64,000 nucleotides of DNA. Origin: Thermomonas carbonis (GTDB lineage: Bacteria; Pseudomonadota; Gammaproteobacteria; Xanthomonadales; Xanthomonadaceae). The notes below the pieces were generated by a model. It ran no database searches and was not told where the DNA came from. It saw only the letters and a program-made list of their open reading frames with translations. Both the position numbers and the translations under genes were made by a program. Positions 28,051 through 36,668 of this stretch are shown in pieces; the stretch's first letter is position 1, and each line of letters opens with the position of its first letter. The stretch covers positions 2,266,001-2,330,000 of the forward strand of contig NZ_CP060719.1 in assembly GCF_014396975.1 (NCBI RefSeq), written 5' to 3'.

Positions 28051-28458
28051 ATGTCCGAAATCCTCGTCCCCGTGTCGTTCGGCGAACTGCTTGACAAGAT
28101 CGCCATACTGCAGATCAAGTCCGAGCGCATGAACGATCCGGCCAAGCTGGCCAACGTGCGCAACGAGCTGTCCGCGCTGGACACGACTTGGGCAGCGCAT
28201 CCGGCCTCGCAACAGGACATCTCCGCTCTGCGTGCCGACCTCAAGGCGGTCAACGAGCGCCTTTGGGTGATCGAGGACGACATCCGCGTGCAGGAAAAGG
28301 CGCAGGCCTTCGATGCCGAATTCGTCCGCCTGGCCCGCGCGGTGTACTTCGAGAACGACATCCGCGCGCGGATCAAGAAGGACATCAACCTGGCGCTGGG
28401 TTCCAGCTACGTGGAAGAGAAGTCGTACCAGGATTACGGCACCGGCCAGGGCGCCTGA
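28051..28458 (+). CDS. DUF6165-like conserved hypothetical protein
   Basis: A 135-residue soluble protein with no signal peptide. It opens with SEILVPVSFGELLDKIAILQIKSER and is largely helical, with heptad-like stretches at about residues 15-45 and 60-100 suggesting a coiled coil. I recognise it as the small DUF6165-type protein often found near LPS or glycosyltransferase genes in Xanthomonadaceae, but its biochemical function is not known to me. It lies alone, 95 nt after the divergently oriented tRNA-Ser, and its stop abuts the stop of the convergent GT9 gene with no intervening base, leaving no room for a terminator. Confidence 0.75.
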   Translation: MSEILVPVSFGELLDKIAILQIKSERMNDPAKLANVRNELSALDTTWAAHPASQQDISALRADLKAVNERLWVIEDDIRVQEKAQAFDAEFVRLARAVYFENDIRARIKKDINLALGSSYVEEKSYQDYGTGQGA

Positions 28459-29511
28459 TCAGGGTTGCGCAGCTCGATAGCGTTCAAACGCATCGACGGC
28501 ATCCTCGACCGTGATCAGGTCCATCACGCCGTCGGCCTCGATCTTCGTGCCCCACTTCAGTTCGGCTGCGGGCTTGCCGCGGTACTTGCGCGCGGCATCG
28601 TCGTAGCGATCCACGCAGAAGCGGCGTTCGGAGTACGGCCCGCTGCGATTCGGGTTGCTGGCTGCATGCAGGCCAAGCACTTTGGTGCCCATCGAGTTGG
28701 CGATGTGCATCGGGCCGGAATCCGGGGTGACCAGCAGGTCGGCGCGGGCGAGCAGGGCGGGCAATTGCTTCAGGGTGTCCTTGCCGATCAGGTCGAGCAC
28801 GCCGTCGCGCGCGGACATCGAAGCAAGGATCGCGTCGCCGGTCGCGCGTTCCAATTCGCTGCGGCCGCCGCACAGCACGATCCGCCAACCCTGTGCGACT
28901 GCGTGATCGGCCAGTGCCGCATGACGCTCCGCGCGCCAGTTCCGCAGGGCGTGGCTGGAGCAGGGCGAGACCATCAGCACCGGCCGGCCATCGTCGTCCC
29001 ATTGCGCGCTTGCCCAGGCATGCGCGTCGTCGGGAACGGGCAGGTTCCAGGTGACGTCATCGCGCACCAGCCCCAGTGGCTCGCAGAAGCTGCCGATCGC
29101 GTCCAGCACGTGGATGCCGGGGCGATCCGGGATCCGTTCGTTGATGAACAGGCCGTGGCCATCCTTGCTGCGCGAACGGTCATAGCCCACGCGCCGGCGT
29201 GCGGGGATGAATGCGGACAACAGGTTGGCGCGGGCGGAGACCTGCAATTGCAGGAGCACATCGAAGCGCTGGGCGAGTTCGCGGCGCAGCGCACGCATGC
29301 CTGCCAGGCCGGTCTTCTTGTCGTATTCGACGAAGCGCACGCCCGGCAGCCCGGTGAGCAGCCGATGTTCGCCCTTGCCGATGACCCAGGTGATCGCGAC
29401 ATCCGGCCATGCGCTGCGCAGCGTGTGCAGCAACGGCAGGACATGGGTGACGTCGCCGAGCGCGGACAGCCGCAGCAGGCAGAGTGAACGCGGCGCGGCG
29501 GGGTTTGGCAC
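28459..29511 (-). CDS. GT9-family glycosyltransferase (heptosyltransferase-like)
   Basis: Transfers heptose or a related sugar to the LPS inner core in family members such as WaaC/WaaF. The 350-residue protein has the GT9 N-terminal LCLLRLSALGDVTHVLPLL and the donor-site motif LVTPDSGPMHIANSMGTKVLGLH near residue 260. The start is GTG at 29511. The adjoining divergent gene is a Kdo kinase, which supports a lipid A-core role. The two start codons are only 19 nt apart, so each promoter must lie within the other gene or the transcripts must be very short-leadered. Confidence 0.88.
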   Translation of the reverse strand: MPNPAAPRSLCLLRLSALGDVTHVLPLLHTLRSAWPDVAITWVIGKGEHRLLTGLPGVRFVEYDKKTGLAGMRALRRELAQRFDVLLQLQVSARANLLSAFIPARRRVGYDRSRSKDGHGLFINERIPDRPGIHVLDAIGSFCEPLGLVRDDVTWNLPVPDDAHAWASAQWDDDGRPVLMVSPCSSHALRNWRAERHAALADHAVAQGWRIVLCGGRSELERATGDAILASMSARDGVLDLIGKDTLKQLPALLARADLLVTPDSGPMHIANSMGTKVLGLHAASNPNRSGPYSERRFCVDRYDDAARKYRGKPAAELKWGTKIEADGVMDLITVEDAVDAFERYRAAQP

Positions 29512-29530
29512 GTGCGGTTAAACTCGATGG

Positions 29531-30274
29531 ATGACCGGTTTCGACGCCAACGAACACCTGACGCCGTTCCGCGACGCACGCGGCTACGGGGCGATTCTGT
29601 TCGACCGCACCCAATTGCGCCAACCCGACCCCGCCTGGTTCTCGCCGCAGCACTGGGGCGAGGCCGCGCAACCGGTGTCGGAGGGCGGTCGTGGCGGCGC
29701 TTGGTTCATCCAGACCGGCGAGGGCGATGCGGTGCTGCGCCAGTACCTGCGCGGCGGCTGGATGACCAGCCTCAGCCGCGACGGTCACCTCTGGCGTGGC
29801 ATCAATCGCGTGCGCAGCTTCGCCGAGTTCCGGCTGATGCGGGTGCTGCGCGAGAAGAAACTGCCGGTGCCGATGGCGTTCGCGGCGTGGTATCGGCGCG
29901 AGGGCATGCGCTACCGGGCTGCGATCCTGATGCAACGCCTGGATGGCGTGCGTTCGCTGGCAGCGCTGGCCGCCGAGGGCGAAGCGCCGTGGGAGCAGGC
30001 CGGCCAATTGGTCGCGCGCTTCCATCGCGCGGGCCTGGACCATGCCGACCTCAACGCGCACAACGTGCTGTTCGATGCCGACGGTCGCGGCTGGATGATC
30101 GACTTCGACCGCTCGCGCCTGCGCATCCCCGCGACCGCGTGGCGACAGGCCAACCTGCAGCGCCTGCTGCGTTCGCTGCGCAAGCGTCGTGGCGCATGCA
30201 GCATGGCCGAGGTGGATGCCGGCTTCGCCCGCCTGCGCGCCGCCTACGACGCCGCCTGGCAGCGGGGCTACTGA
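29531..30274 (+). CDS. kdkA: 3-deoxy-D-manno-octulosonic acid (Kdo) kinase
   Basis: Phosphorylates the 4-position of Kdo in lipid A-Kdo using ATP at the cytoplasmic membrane face, as in Haemophilus and Xanthomonads whose LPS has a single phosphorylated Kdo. The 247-residue protein shows kinase-like fold motifs: RQYLRGGW early, then the catalytic loop [12 protein letters not shown] and the metal-binding IDFDRSR near residues 180-200. The length fits the KdkA family. It is 14 nt upstream of moaA. Its presence next to a GT9 marks an LPS-core biosynthesis pair. Confidence 0.9.
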   Translation: MTGFDANEHLTPFRDARGYGAILFDRTQLRQPDPAWFSPQHWGEAAQPVSEGGRGGAWFIQTGEGDAVLRQYLRGGWMTSLSRDGHLWRGINRVRSFAEFRLMRVLREKKLPVPMAFAAWYRREGMRYRAAILMQRLDGVRSLAALAAEGEAPWEQAGQLVARFHRAGLDHADLNAHNVLFDADGRGWMIDFDRSRLRIPATAWRQANLQRLLRSLRKRRGACSMAEVDAGFARLRAAYDAAWQRGY

Positions 30275-30298
30275 GCTTGGGCATCGCGATGCCCAAGC
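30275..30298. repeat. 24-nt perfect palindrome covering the moaA start codon
   Basis: Each arm reads GCTTGGGCATCG and its exact complement follows with no spacer. The dyad begins directly after the kdkA stop and ends 7 nt after the moaA ATG (30289-30291). It could be an operator, or an RNA hairpin hiding the moaA start. Confidence 0.8.
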
Positions 30299-31290
30299 CG
30301 CGCGATGCGTTGGCGCGGCCGCTGCGCGACCTGCGGCTGTCGGTGATCGACGCCTGCAATTTCCGTTGCCCGTATTGCATGCCGGCGGATCGCATCGCCG
30401 ACGACCACGGCCTGGATGCAGCCTCGCGGCTGTCGTTCGACGAGATCGAAACCCTGGTGCGCGGCTTCGCTCGCCTGGGGGTACGCAAACTGCGCCTGAC
30501 CGGCGGCGAGCCGCTGCTGCGCAAGCGCCTGCCGGAACTGGTGGCGCGGTTGGCCGCGATCGACGGCATCGAAGACCTCGCGTTGACCACCAATGGTTCG
30601 TTGCTGGCTGCGCATGCGCATGCGTTGCGCGATGCCGGCCTGAAGCGGATCACGGTTAGCCTGGACACGCTGGATGCCGACGCGTTCCGCGCGCTATCCG
30701 GCGTGCGCGGCGAGTTGCGCGCGGTGCTGGCCGGGATCGAGGCGGCTTCGGCTGCCGGCTTCGGCCCGATCAAGCTGAATTGCGTCATCCAGCGCGGGGT
30801 GAACGACGCTGGCATCGAAACACTGGCGGCATTCGCCCGCGAGCACGGCCACCTGCTCCGTTTCATCGAGTACATGGACGTCGGCACCTGCAACGGCTGG
30901 TCGCGCGAGCGCGTGGTGCCGTCGGCGGAGGTCCGCGATCGCATCGCCGCCGTCTGGCCGCTGCGCGCGCTGGATCCGAACTATCGCGGCGAAGTGGCTG
31001 AGCGCTATGCCTACCAAGACGGAAGTGGCGAGGTCGGTTTCGTCAGTTCGGTCAGCGCACCGTTCTGCGGCGACTGTCACCGTGCCCGCGTTTCTGCCGA
31101 CGGCATGCTCTATACATGCCTGTTTGCCGGGCAGGGCCACGCGCTGCGCGAGGTGCTTGCGGCAGGCGAAGTCGCGTTGGCGGCACATGTCGTCGCACTG
31201 TGGTCGAAGCGCGCGGATCGCTACAGCGAAGTCCGAAGCGAGGCCGGTGCCTCGCGCAAGCATGTCGAGATGTACCTGGTCGGCGGCTGA
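30289..31290 (+). CDS. moaA: GTP 3',8-cyclase, radical SAM (molybdenum cofactor step 1)
   Basis: Converts GTP to 3',8-cyclo-7,8-dihydro-GTP, the first step of molybdopterin synthesis. The N-terminal cluster motif DACNFRCPYCM (C-x3-C-x2-C) and LTGGEPLL are present, and the C-terminal cluster ligands FCGDCHRARVSADGMLYTC bind the GTP-side 4Fe-4S. The chain ends in the conserved VGG. The ATG at 30289 gives 333 residues; the upstream open frame overlaps kdkA out of register and was rejected. MoaC, MoaD and MoaE follow in one operon. The start codon is embedded in a perfect palindrome. Confidence 0.95.
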   Translation: MPKPRDALARPLRDLRLSVIDACNFRCPYCMPADRIADDHGLDAASRLSFDEIETLVRGFARLGVRKLRLTGGEPLLRKRLPELVARLAAIDGIEDLALTTNGSLLAAHAHALRDAGLKRITVSLDTLDADAFRALSGVRGELRAVLAGIEAASAAGFGPIKLNCVIQRGVNDAGIETLAAFAREHGHLLRFIEYMDVGTCNGWSRERVVPSAEVRDRIAAVWPLRALDPNYRGEVAERYAYQDGSGEVGFVSSVSAPFCGDCHRARVSADGMLYTCLFAGQGHALREVLAAGEVALAAHVVALWSKRADRYSEVRSEAGASRKHVEMYLVGG

Positions 31291-31308
31291 GGCGGCGATA
31301 ATCCCGGC

Positions 31309-31800
31309 ATGGCGAAGAAACAAGCAACGCTCACCCACCTCGACCCTGCCGGTCGCCCGGCGATGGTCGATGTCTCCGCAAAGTCCGTGACCGCGCGCGT
31401 GGCGCAGGCCGAATGCCGGGTGAAGTTCCCGCCCGCGATCGCCGTGCAGCTGCGCGACAACGGCTTGAAAAGCGCCAAGGGCGGCATCGTCGACACCGCG
31501 ATCATCGCCGGCACCATGGCGGTGAAGAAGACGCACGAACTGATCCCGTTCTGCCATCCGCTGCCGGTCGATGGCTGCCGGTTTTCGATCGACTGGTGTG
31601 ATGCGCGAACGCTGCGCATCGACTGCACGGTCAAGACCACGCACCGCACCGGCGTGGAAATGGAAGCGCTGACCGGTGCCACCGTCGCCGCGCTCACGGT
31701 CTACGACATGTGCAAGGCACTGAGCCACGCCATCGTCATCGGCCCGGCGAAATTGCTTGGCAAGCGTGGCGGCAAGCGCGACGTGGGTTGGCTGGCATGA
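31309..31800 (+). CDS. moaC: Cyclic pyranopterin monophosphate synthase
   Basis: Rearranges the MoaA product to cyclic pyranopterin monophosphate. The 163-residue protein is full length and carries [25 protein letters not shown], including the catalytic Lys and the substrate-binding HPL segment, then [22 protein letters not shown]. It lies 18 nt after moaA and overlaps moaD by 4 nt (ATGA), so expression is tightly coupled. Confidence 0.95.
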   Translation: MAKKQATLTHLDPAGRPAMVDVSAKSVTARVAQAECRVKFPPAIAVQLRDNGLKSAKGGIVDTAIIAGTMAVKKTHELIPFCHPLPVDGCRFSIDWCDARTLRIDCTVKTTHRTGVEMEALTGATVAALTVYDMCKALSHAIVIGPAKLLGKRGGKRDVGWLA

Positions 31801-32042
31801 GCGTGCGTGTCGAAGTGCTGTATTTCGCTGCATTGCGCGATGCGGCCGGCATCGCCAGCGAGCATGTCCAGATCGACGCCGCGACGCTCTCCGCGCTGTA
31901 TGCCGACGCGCAAAAGCGGCATGCGTTGCCGTTCGCGCAAAAGCAGTTGCGGGTCGCGGTGGATGGCGCGTTCGCGGGCTGGGACGATGCGCTCCGCGCG
32001 GGCTCGACCGTGGCGTTCATACCGCCGGTCTCGGGAGGCTGA
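31797..32042 (+). CDS. moaD: Molybdopterin synthase sulfur-carrier subunit
   Basis: An 81-residue ubiquitin-like protein whose C-terminal Gly-Gly (PPVSGG) is adenylated and then thiocarboxylated to carry sulfur for the dithiolene group. The beta-grasp pattern [14 protein letters not shown] is clear. The start overlaps moaC, and the gene is separated by a single base from moaE, its heterotetramer partner. Confidence 0.93.
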   Translation: MSVRVEVLYFAALRDAAGIASEHVQIDAATLSALYADAQKRHALPFAQKQLRVAVDGAFAGWDDALRAGSTVAFIPPVSGG

Positions 32043-32043
32043 G

Positions 32044-32463
32044 ATGGCCCATTTCCGCCTCTCGGATGCACCGATCGACGCCATCGCGCTGCAGGCCGGC
32101 CTGCGCGATCCGCGTGCCGGTGCCTGCGCGAGCTTCGAGGGCTGGGTGCGCGACCATAACGATGGCCAGTCCGTGAACGGATTGCGCTACGAGGCCTACG
32201 CCGAATTGGCCGAGCGCGAAGGCGCGGCGATCCTGGCCGAAGCCCTGCAACGCTTCGAGATCATCGATGCCGCCTGCGTGCACCGCGTGGGCGATCTATC
32301 CATCGGCGACCTCGCGGTTTGGGTGGGGGCGAGTGCCGCCCATCGCGGTCCGGCCTTCGAGGCCTGCCGCTGGATCATCGACGAGGTCAAGGCGCGGGTG
32401 CCGATCTGGAAGCACGAGCGCTATGCCGGCGGCCAGGCTGGCTGGCTGCACCCCGACCAGTGA
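32044..32463 (+). CDS. moaE: Molybdopterin synthase catalytic subunit
   Basis: Inserts two sulfurs from MoaD into cyclic pyranopterin. The 139-residue protein has FEGWVRDHN, LRYEAYAELAE, HRVGDLSIGD and the catalytic-lysine segment PIWKHERYAGG near residue 118-128. The start is the ATG at 32044, directly after the moaD stop. It is the last gene of the moa operon; the remaining pathway genes (mogA, moeA, moeB) are not in the window. tRNA-Ser(GGA) follows 83 nt downstream. Confidence 0.94.
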   Translation: MAHFRLSDAPIDAIALQAGLRDPRAGACASFEGWVRDHNDGQSVNGLRYEAYAELAEREGAAILAEALQRFEIIDAACVHRVGDLSIGDLAVWVGASAAHRGPAFEACRWIIDEVKARVPIWKHERYAGGQAGWLHPDQ

Positions 32464-32546
32464 CGGCCTTCCTTGTCCCGGGGCGGAGCAGCCGCTAGAC
32501 TGCGCGGCCCGGAATGTCGCCGCGACGCGGCACGACGGGTTCCAGC

Positions 32547-32639
32547 GGAGAGGTGTCCGAGCGGTTGAAGGAGCACGCCTGGAAAGTGTGTAAGCGTCTA
32601 AACCGCGCTTCGGGGGTTCGAATCCCCCTCTCTCCGCCA
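32547..32639 (+). tRNA. tRNA-Ser(GGA)
   Basis: A class II tRNA with acceptor GGAGAGG, a long variable arm and encoded CCA. The anticodon arm CACGC-CTGGAAA-GTGTG exposes GGA for UCC/UCU codons. The T-arm GGGGGTTCGAATCCCCC is shared with the oppositely oriented tRNA-Ser(CGA) about 4.6 kb away. Confidence 0.95.
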
Positions 32640-32672
32640 TTTCAGTTCCATCGTTGCATGTACGTCTCCATG

Positions 32673-32778
32673 GTGGCCCCGTCGGCCCCTCGCGACGCTA
32701 GGTCGAAAACTCCGCCAGGGCCGGAAGGCAGCAACGGTATCGACTGATGCGGGTGCCGAGGTCAGCCGGCGGGGCCAT
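32673..32778 (+). ncRNA. ffs: Signal recognition particle 4.5S RNA
   Basis: Contains the near-invariant domain IV apical motif GGGCCGGAAGGCAGCAACGG, the Ffh-binding loop, at about 32718-32737. The flanks TGGCCCCG (32674-32681) and CGGGGCCA (32770-32777) close the long hairpin. It lies between tRNA-Ser and dnaX. Ends are estimated from pairing. Confidence 0.9.
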
Positions 32779-32781
32779 CGC

Positions 32782-32891
32782 CATTCACGGGCTCCGCCCA
32801 TGAATCCCAACATTTGCTGCGCAAATCATCGGGCCCCGGCTCGTGCTTCCGATCCCCCGCTCGCTGCGCGAGCGCCCCCTTGCCAAGGGGG
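32782..32891. repeat. Cluster of short hairpins between ffs and dnaX
   Basis: Four consecutive inverted repeats are visible: TTCACGGGC/GCCCATGAA with one mismatch (about 32783-32803), ATTTGC-TGC-GCAAAT (32812-32826), GCTCGC-TGC-GCGAGC (32859-32873) and CCCCCTT-GCC-AAGGGGG (32875-32891). The first may end ffs transcription; the others look like a dispersed intergenic repeat. Confidence 0.55.
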
Positions 32892-32979
32892 CTGAAGATC
32901 AAGAGCGGGCGCATCGCGGCACGCGGTTCCTCGCGGCGGATTCATCGAAGCGGAACGCGCGTGCATGCGACAATGGGGC

Positions 32980-34704
32980 ATGTCCTACCTCGTGCTCGCC
33001 CGCAAGTGGCGTCCCAAGCGTTTCGCCGAACTGGTCGGGCAGGAGCATGTCGTGCGTGCGCTGACCAACGCATTGCACACCGGTCGCGTCCATCATGCGT
33101 TCCTGTTCACCGGTACTCGTGGTGTCGGCAAGACCACCATCGCGCGAATCTTCGCCAAGTCGCTGAATTGCGAGCAGGGCACCAGCGCCGATCCGTGCGG
33201 CGAATGCGAGACCTGCCTGGCGATCGACGCCGGCCGCTACATCGACCTGCTGGAGATCGATGCCGCTTCGAACACCGGTGTGGACAACGTCCGCGAGCTG
33301 ATCGAGAACGCGCAGTACATGCCGTCGCGCGGAAAGTACAAGGTCTACCTCATCGACGAAGTGCACATGCTGTCGAAGCCGGCGTTCAATGCGCTGCTGA
33401 AGACGCTGGAAGAGCCGCCGGGGCACGTCAAGTTCCTGTTCGCCACTACCGATCCGGAAAAGCTGCTGGTCACGGTGCTGAGTCGCTGCCTGCAGTTCAA
33501 CCTGAAGCGGCTGGACGAAGCACAGATCCGCGGGCAGATCGTGAAGATCCTCGGCGCGGAAGGCATCGAGGCCGATGACGATGCGGTGCGCCAGCTGGCC
33601 CACGGTGCCGACGGCAGCCTGCGCGATGCGTTGTCGCTGCTCGACCAGGCGATCGCTTACACGGGTGGCAAGCTGGATGGCGCGGCGGTGGCGACGATGC
33701 TTGGCACGGTCGATCGCAACCGAGTGCAGGCTTTGCTGGCCGCGCTGGCCGATGGCGATGGCACGCGCTTGCTCGACGAGGCCGCGCAGCTTGCGGAGTT
33801 CTCGCCGGATTGGGCCAGCGTGCTGGATGCGGTGTCCGAGGCGCTGCATCGGATCCAGGTCAAGCAACTGGTGCCGACGGTCGAAGTCGCCAGCGATGCC
33901 ATCGATGTCGATGCACTGGCTGCGCAGCTGCGGCCGGAGCTGGTGCAGCTGTGGTACCAGATGGCGTTGAACGGGCGTCGCGACCTCGGCTACGCACCCA
34001 GCCCGCGTAGTGGTTTCGAGATGAGCCTGTTGCGCATGCTCGCGTTCCGGCCGGAGACCGCTCGCGTCCAGGCATCGACATCGACACCGGTTGTCGCTGC
34101 GGCGTCTTCATCGTCCCCGCAGGATCGCAGCGCCGCTGCGGAACGCGCGCGCGCGGTGATGGCCGAGAGCATGCCCGCCGTTGCCAAGTCGTTACCCGCA
34201 CTTGAACCCGTGCGCGAACCGGCGCCACCCGTGCGTGTGGCGGAACCGTCGCCACCACCGCCGTCGCGCATCGCAGAGCCAGCGGCACCGCTTGCCGCCA
34301 ATACCTTGCTGGTCACCGACAGCGAACACTGGCTGGATCTGGTCGCGCGCAGCAGCCTGCGCGGGCCGGCGAAGATGCTGGCCGAACACGCGGCCTTCCT
34401 GGCCCATGCGGATGGCGTGCTGCGGTTGTCGCTGGCCACCGAACACGAACACCTCAAATCGCCGAGTCTGGTGCTGCAACTGGGCGATGCGGTGTCGCGC
34501 CTGCTGGGCGGCAACGTGCAACTGCGCTTCGACTCCGGCCCCGCGCGCGGCGAGACCGCCAGCGTGCGAAACAGCCGTGAACGCGACATGCGCCAGGCCG
34601 GCGCGGAGCAGGGCTTCGCCGCCGACCCCGCGATCCAGCGCTTGGTGCAGGTGCATGGCGCGCAGGTGCTGCCGGAGTCGATCCGGCCGCTCGGCGACGC
34701 CTGA
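32980..34704 (+). CDS. dnaX: DNA polymerase III tau subunit
   Basis: Clamp-loader ATPase of the replicase. The 574-residue protein has Walker [10 protein letters not shown] near residue 45, a four-Cys zinc module around CGECETC, Walker B LIDEVHML and the SRC sensor motif. The C-terminal part (about 365-470) is Ala/Pro/Ser-rich and linker-like, then a tau domain V-like region follows. I saw no A6G-type slippery run that would make a gamma form. The start is the ATG at 32980 ahead of [11 protein letters not shown]; an earlier ATG at 32965 adds five residues. It is followed by ybaB and recR in the usual order. Confidence 0.95.
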   Translation: MSYLVLARKWRPKRFAELVGQEHVVRALTNALHTGRVHHAFLFTGTRGVGKTTIARIFAKSLNCEQGTSADPCGECETCLAIDAGRYIDLLEIDAASNTGVDNVRELIENAQYMPSRGKYKVYLIDEVHMLSKPAFNALLKTLEEPPGHVKFLFATTDPEKLLVTVLSRCLQFNLKRLDEAQIRGQIVKILGAEGIEADDDAVRQLAHGADGSLRDALSLLDQAIAYTGGKLDGAAVATMLGTVDRNRVQALLAALADGDGTRLLDEAAQLAEFSPDWASVLDAVSEALHRIQVKQLVPTVEVASDAIDVDALAAQLRPELVQLWYQMALNGRRDLGYAPSPRSGFEMSLLRMLAFRPETARVQASTSTPVVAAASSSSPQDRSAAAERARAVMAESMPAVAKSLPALEPVREPAPPVRVAEPSPPPPSRIAEPAAPLAANTLLVTDSEHWLDLVARSSLRGPAKMLAEHAAFLAHADGVLRLSLATEHEHLKSPSLVLQLGDAVSRLLGGNVQLRFDSGPARGETASVRNSRERDMRQAGAEQGFAADPAIQRLVQVHGAQVLPESIRPLGDA

Positions 34705-34766
34705 TCGCCGCGATCACCCATCCAGGTTCAACGACTTTCCGAAAACGCAACGACAGGACCGACGAC

Positions 34767-35087
34767 ATGCGTGGAGACATCGCCCAGCTGATGCAGCAGG
34801 CACAGAAGATGCAGGAAAACATGCAGCGTGCGCAGGAGGAGATCGGCGCGCTCGAGGCCACCGGCAACGCCGGCGGCGGCATGGTCAGCGTGACCCTGGG
34901 CGGGCGCATGGACTGCCGCAAGGTGCGCATCGACCCGTCGTTGTTCTCCGATCCGGAGATGGCCGAAGACCTGGTCGCGGCGGCGTTCAACGACGCGGTC
35001 AACCGGATCAACGAGGTGTCGCAGGCGAAGATGGCGCAGGCCACCGCCGGCATGCCGATCCCGCCGGGCATGAAGCTGCCGTTTTGA
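34767..35087 (+). CDS. ybaB: YbaB/EbfC nucleoid-associated protein
   Basis: A 106-residue DNA-binding dimer of the tweezer-shaped EbfC family. [26 protein letters not shown] forms the N-terminal helix, followed by the conserved [24 protein letters not shown] and [16 protein letters not shown]. It sits between dnaX and recR as in most proteobacteria. Family members bind DNA and influence recombination or global expression. Confidence 0.94.
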   Translation: MRGDIAQLMQQAQKMQENMQRAQEEIGALEATGNAGGGMVSVTLGGRMDCRKVRIDPSLFSDPEMAEDLVAAAFNDAVNRINEVSQAKMAQATAGMPIPPGMKLPF

Positions 35088-35096
35088 TGTTGTTGC

Positions 35097-35192
35097 CGTC
35101 ATCCCGGCGAACGCCGGGATCCAGCACTTGATCTGATTCGCCTGAAGTATCCGACGGCAGGAGCTGGGTTCCGGTTTTCAGCGGAACGATGA
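35097..35192. repeat. REP-like imperfect inverted repeat upstream of recR
   Basis: GTCATCCCGGCGAACGCCGG (35097 on) with its own small stem is echoed in inverse orientation by GCTGGGTTCCGG...GGAACGATGA (about 35162-35192). It fills the ybaB-recR gap and has the form of a dispersed bacterial palindromic element. Confidence 0.6.
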
Positions 35193-35201
35193 TCAAAGAC
35201 G

Positions 35202-35798
35202 ATGACCACCTCTCTCCTCGAACAACTCATCGATGCCTTGCGCGTGCTGCCCGGCGTCGGCCAGAAGTCGGCGCAGCGCATGGCCTACCACCTGCTGGAG
35301 CGCCAGCGCGAGGGCGGCAAGCGCCTGTCCGGGGCGCTGGCGGAAGCGATGGAGCGCATCGGCCACTGCGAGCGTTGCCGCGACTTCAGCGAGACCGATG
35401 TCTGCCCGACCTGCGCCAGCAGCGCGCGCGATGCGCACTTGCTCTGCGTGGTGGAAAGCCCGGCGGACCGGCTTGCGATCGAGCAGGCGACCGGCTTCCG
35501 CGGGCTGTACTACGTGCTGCAGGGACGGCTGAGCCCGCTCGACGGGATCGGCCCGCGCGAGCTGGGGCTGGACCGGCTCGCGCAGCGGCTGGAGGAGGGC
35601 GAGGTGCAGGAACTGATCGTCGCCACCAACCCGACGGTCGAAGGCGAGGCCACCGCGCACTACCTGGCACAGCTGGCGCGCGCGCGCAGCGTGCACCCGA
35701 GCCGGCTCGCCCACGGCGTGCCGCTGGGCGGCGAGCTGGAATACGTGGATCGCGGCACGCTCTCGCACGCATTCGGCAGTCGCAGCGAGATTCCCTGA
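35202..35798 (+). CDS. recR: Recombination mediator protein
   Basis: With RecO loads RecA at gaps. The 198-residue protein has the N-terminal helix-hairpin-helix ([20 protein letters not shown]), a four-Cys zinc finger [16 protein letters not shown] near residues 57-72, and a Toprim domain with [14 protein letters not shown] and [15 protein letters not shown]. The length is typical. Its upstream leader is occupied by a REP-like palindrome. Confidence 0.95.
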   Translation: MTTSLLEQLIDALRVLPGVGQKSAQRMAYHLLERQREGGKRLSGALAEAMERIGHCERCRDFSETDVCPTCASSARDAHLLCVVESPADRLAIEQATGFRGLYYVLQGRLSPLDGIGPRELGLDRLAQRLEEGEVQELIVATNPTVEGEATAHYLAQLARARSVHPSRLAHGVPLGGELEYVDRGTLSHAFGSRSEIP

Positions 35799-35803
35799 GT
35801 TGT

Positions 35804-35880
35804 CGTCCTTCGCGAAGCGAAGGATCTGTTTGGCATGGGGCGGAGAAGCGGATTCTTCGCTACGCTCGGAATGAAGGACG
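35804..35880. repeat. Second dispersed palindromic element, between recR and the HIT gene
   Basis: TCGTCCTTCGCGAAGCGAAGG and, in inverse orientation, CTTCGCTACGCTCGGAATGA-AGGACGA bracket a short non-paired middle. The pattern differs from the element before recR. Its right end provides the GAGGAAA ribosome site of the HIT gene. Confidence 0.6.
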
Positions 35881-35891
35881 AGGAAACACGC

Positions 35892-36242
35892 ATGAGCGAG
35901 ACCATCTTCCACAAGATCCGCCGCGGCGAGATCCCCGCCGATATCGTCTTTGAAGACGAACACCTGTTCGCCTTCCGCGACATCGCTCCGCAGGCACCGG
36001 TGCATGTGTTGTTCGTGCCGAAAACCGACTTCGCCACGCTCAATGACGTGCCGGACGAGCAGGCGATCGTTGTCGGTCGGCTGGCCACGGCGGCGGCGCG
36101 TTATGCGCAGGCGGAGGGCTTCGCCGAGGACGGCTACCGCATCGTCATGAACTGCAATGGCGACGGTGGGCAGACCGTGTTCCAGATCCACTTGCACCTG
36201 CTCGCAGGCGCGCCGCTGGGACGCTTCGGCACGCCCGTGTGA
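35892..36242 (+). CDS. HIT-family nucleotide-binding protein (HinT-like)
   Basis: Family members hydrolyse nucleoside phosphoramidates such as AMP-Lys. The 116-residue protein opens with ETIFHKIRRGEIPADIVFEDE and has the closing HIT strand TVFQIHLHLLAG. The first His of the usual HxHxH triad is Gln here (QIHLH), while the catalytic and last His remain. The start is the ATG at 35892; the upstream open frame is a palindromic repeat. It converges on the ACT-domain gene. Specific substrate is unknown. Confidence 0.9.
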   Translation: MSETIFHKIRRGEIPADIVFEDEHLFAFRDIAPQAPVHVLFVPKTDFATLNDVPDEQAIVVGRLATAAARYAQAEGFAEDGYRIVMNCNGDGGQTVFQIHLHLLAGAPLGRFGTPV

Positions 36243-36248
36243 GGATGA

Positions 36249-36668
36249 TCAGCGGGCCGCGTGTTCCTGCAGCGCCTGCAGTGCAGCCATCGCTTCGGGG
36301 GCCTGCTCGACGGGAACGAACAAATGGTCGTGCATGGCACCAGCCACCACATTGCAGCCGATCCCGGCCTGTGCCAACGCCTGTGAAAACGCTGCGGTCA
36401 GCCCGATCGCCGCCAGATCCGAATGGACCTCCAGGGTGATCCACGCGGCAACGAACGCGATCGGCAGGCCCAGGGCCAGCGCATCGGTTTCGGCCAGCAC
36501 CATGGACAGGCCTTCGGCTTCGCGAATCGAGGCGATCACCTTGGTCGGGTCCATCGTCTGATCCGGCGGCAGGGTGGTGAATGCGTAACGACCCTCTTGC
36601 AGCGACGGGCGCATGCCCGCCAGCAACCGGTCGAGGTCGCGGATCGCGCCAGTGTTGCGGTCGCTCAC
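36249..36668 (-). CDS. ACT-domain protein (DUF3388-like, small-molecule binding)
   Basis: A 139-residue cytosolic protein with an ACT fold in two parts: YAFTTLPPDQTMDPTKVIASIREAEGLSMVL and WITLEVHSDLAAIGLTAAFSQALAQAGI, then DHLFVPVEQAPEAMAALQAL. Members are thought to sense amino acids, but no function is assigned. The start is a GTG at 36668 overlapping the stop of the lipoprotein gene (GTGA), so the two are co-expressed. Longer frames upstream lie antisense or out of frame within the lipoprotein gene. Confidence 0.75.
   Translation of the reverse strand: MSDRNTGAIRDLDRLLAGMRPSLQEGRYAFTTLPPDQTMDPTKVIASIREAEGLSMVLAETDALALGLPIAFVAAWITLEVHSDLAAIGLTAAFSQALAQAGIGCNVVAGAMHDHLFVPVEQAPEAMAALQALQEHAAR

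Noticed and set aside
34460..34704. dnaX programmed frameshift giving a gamma subunit
   Set aside because: No A-rich slippery heptamer followed by a stem was seen in the second half of dnaX.
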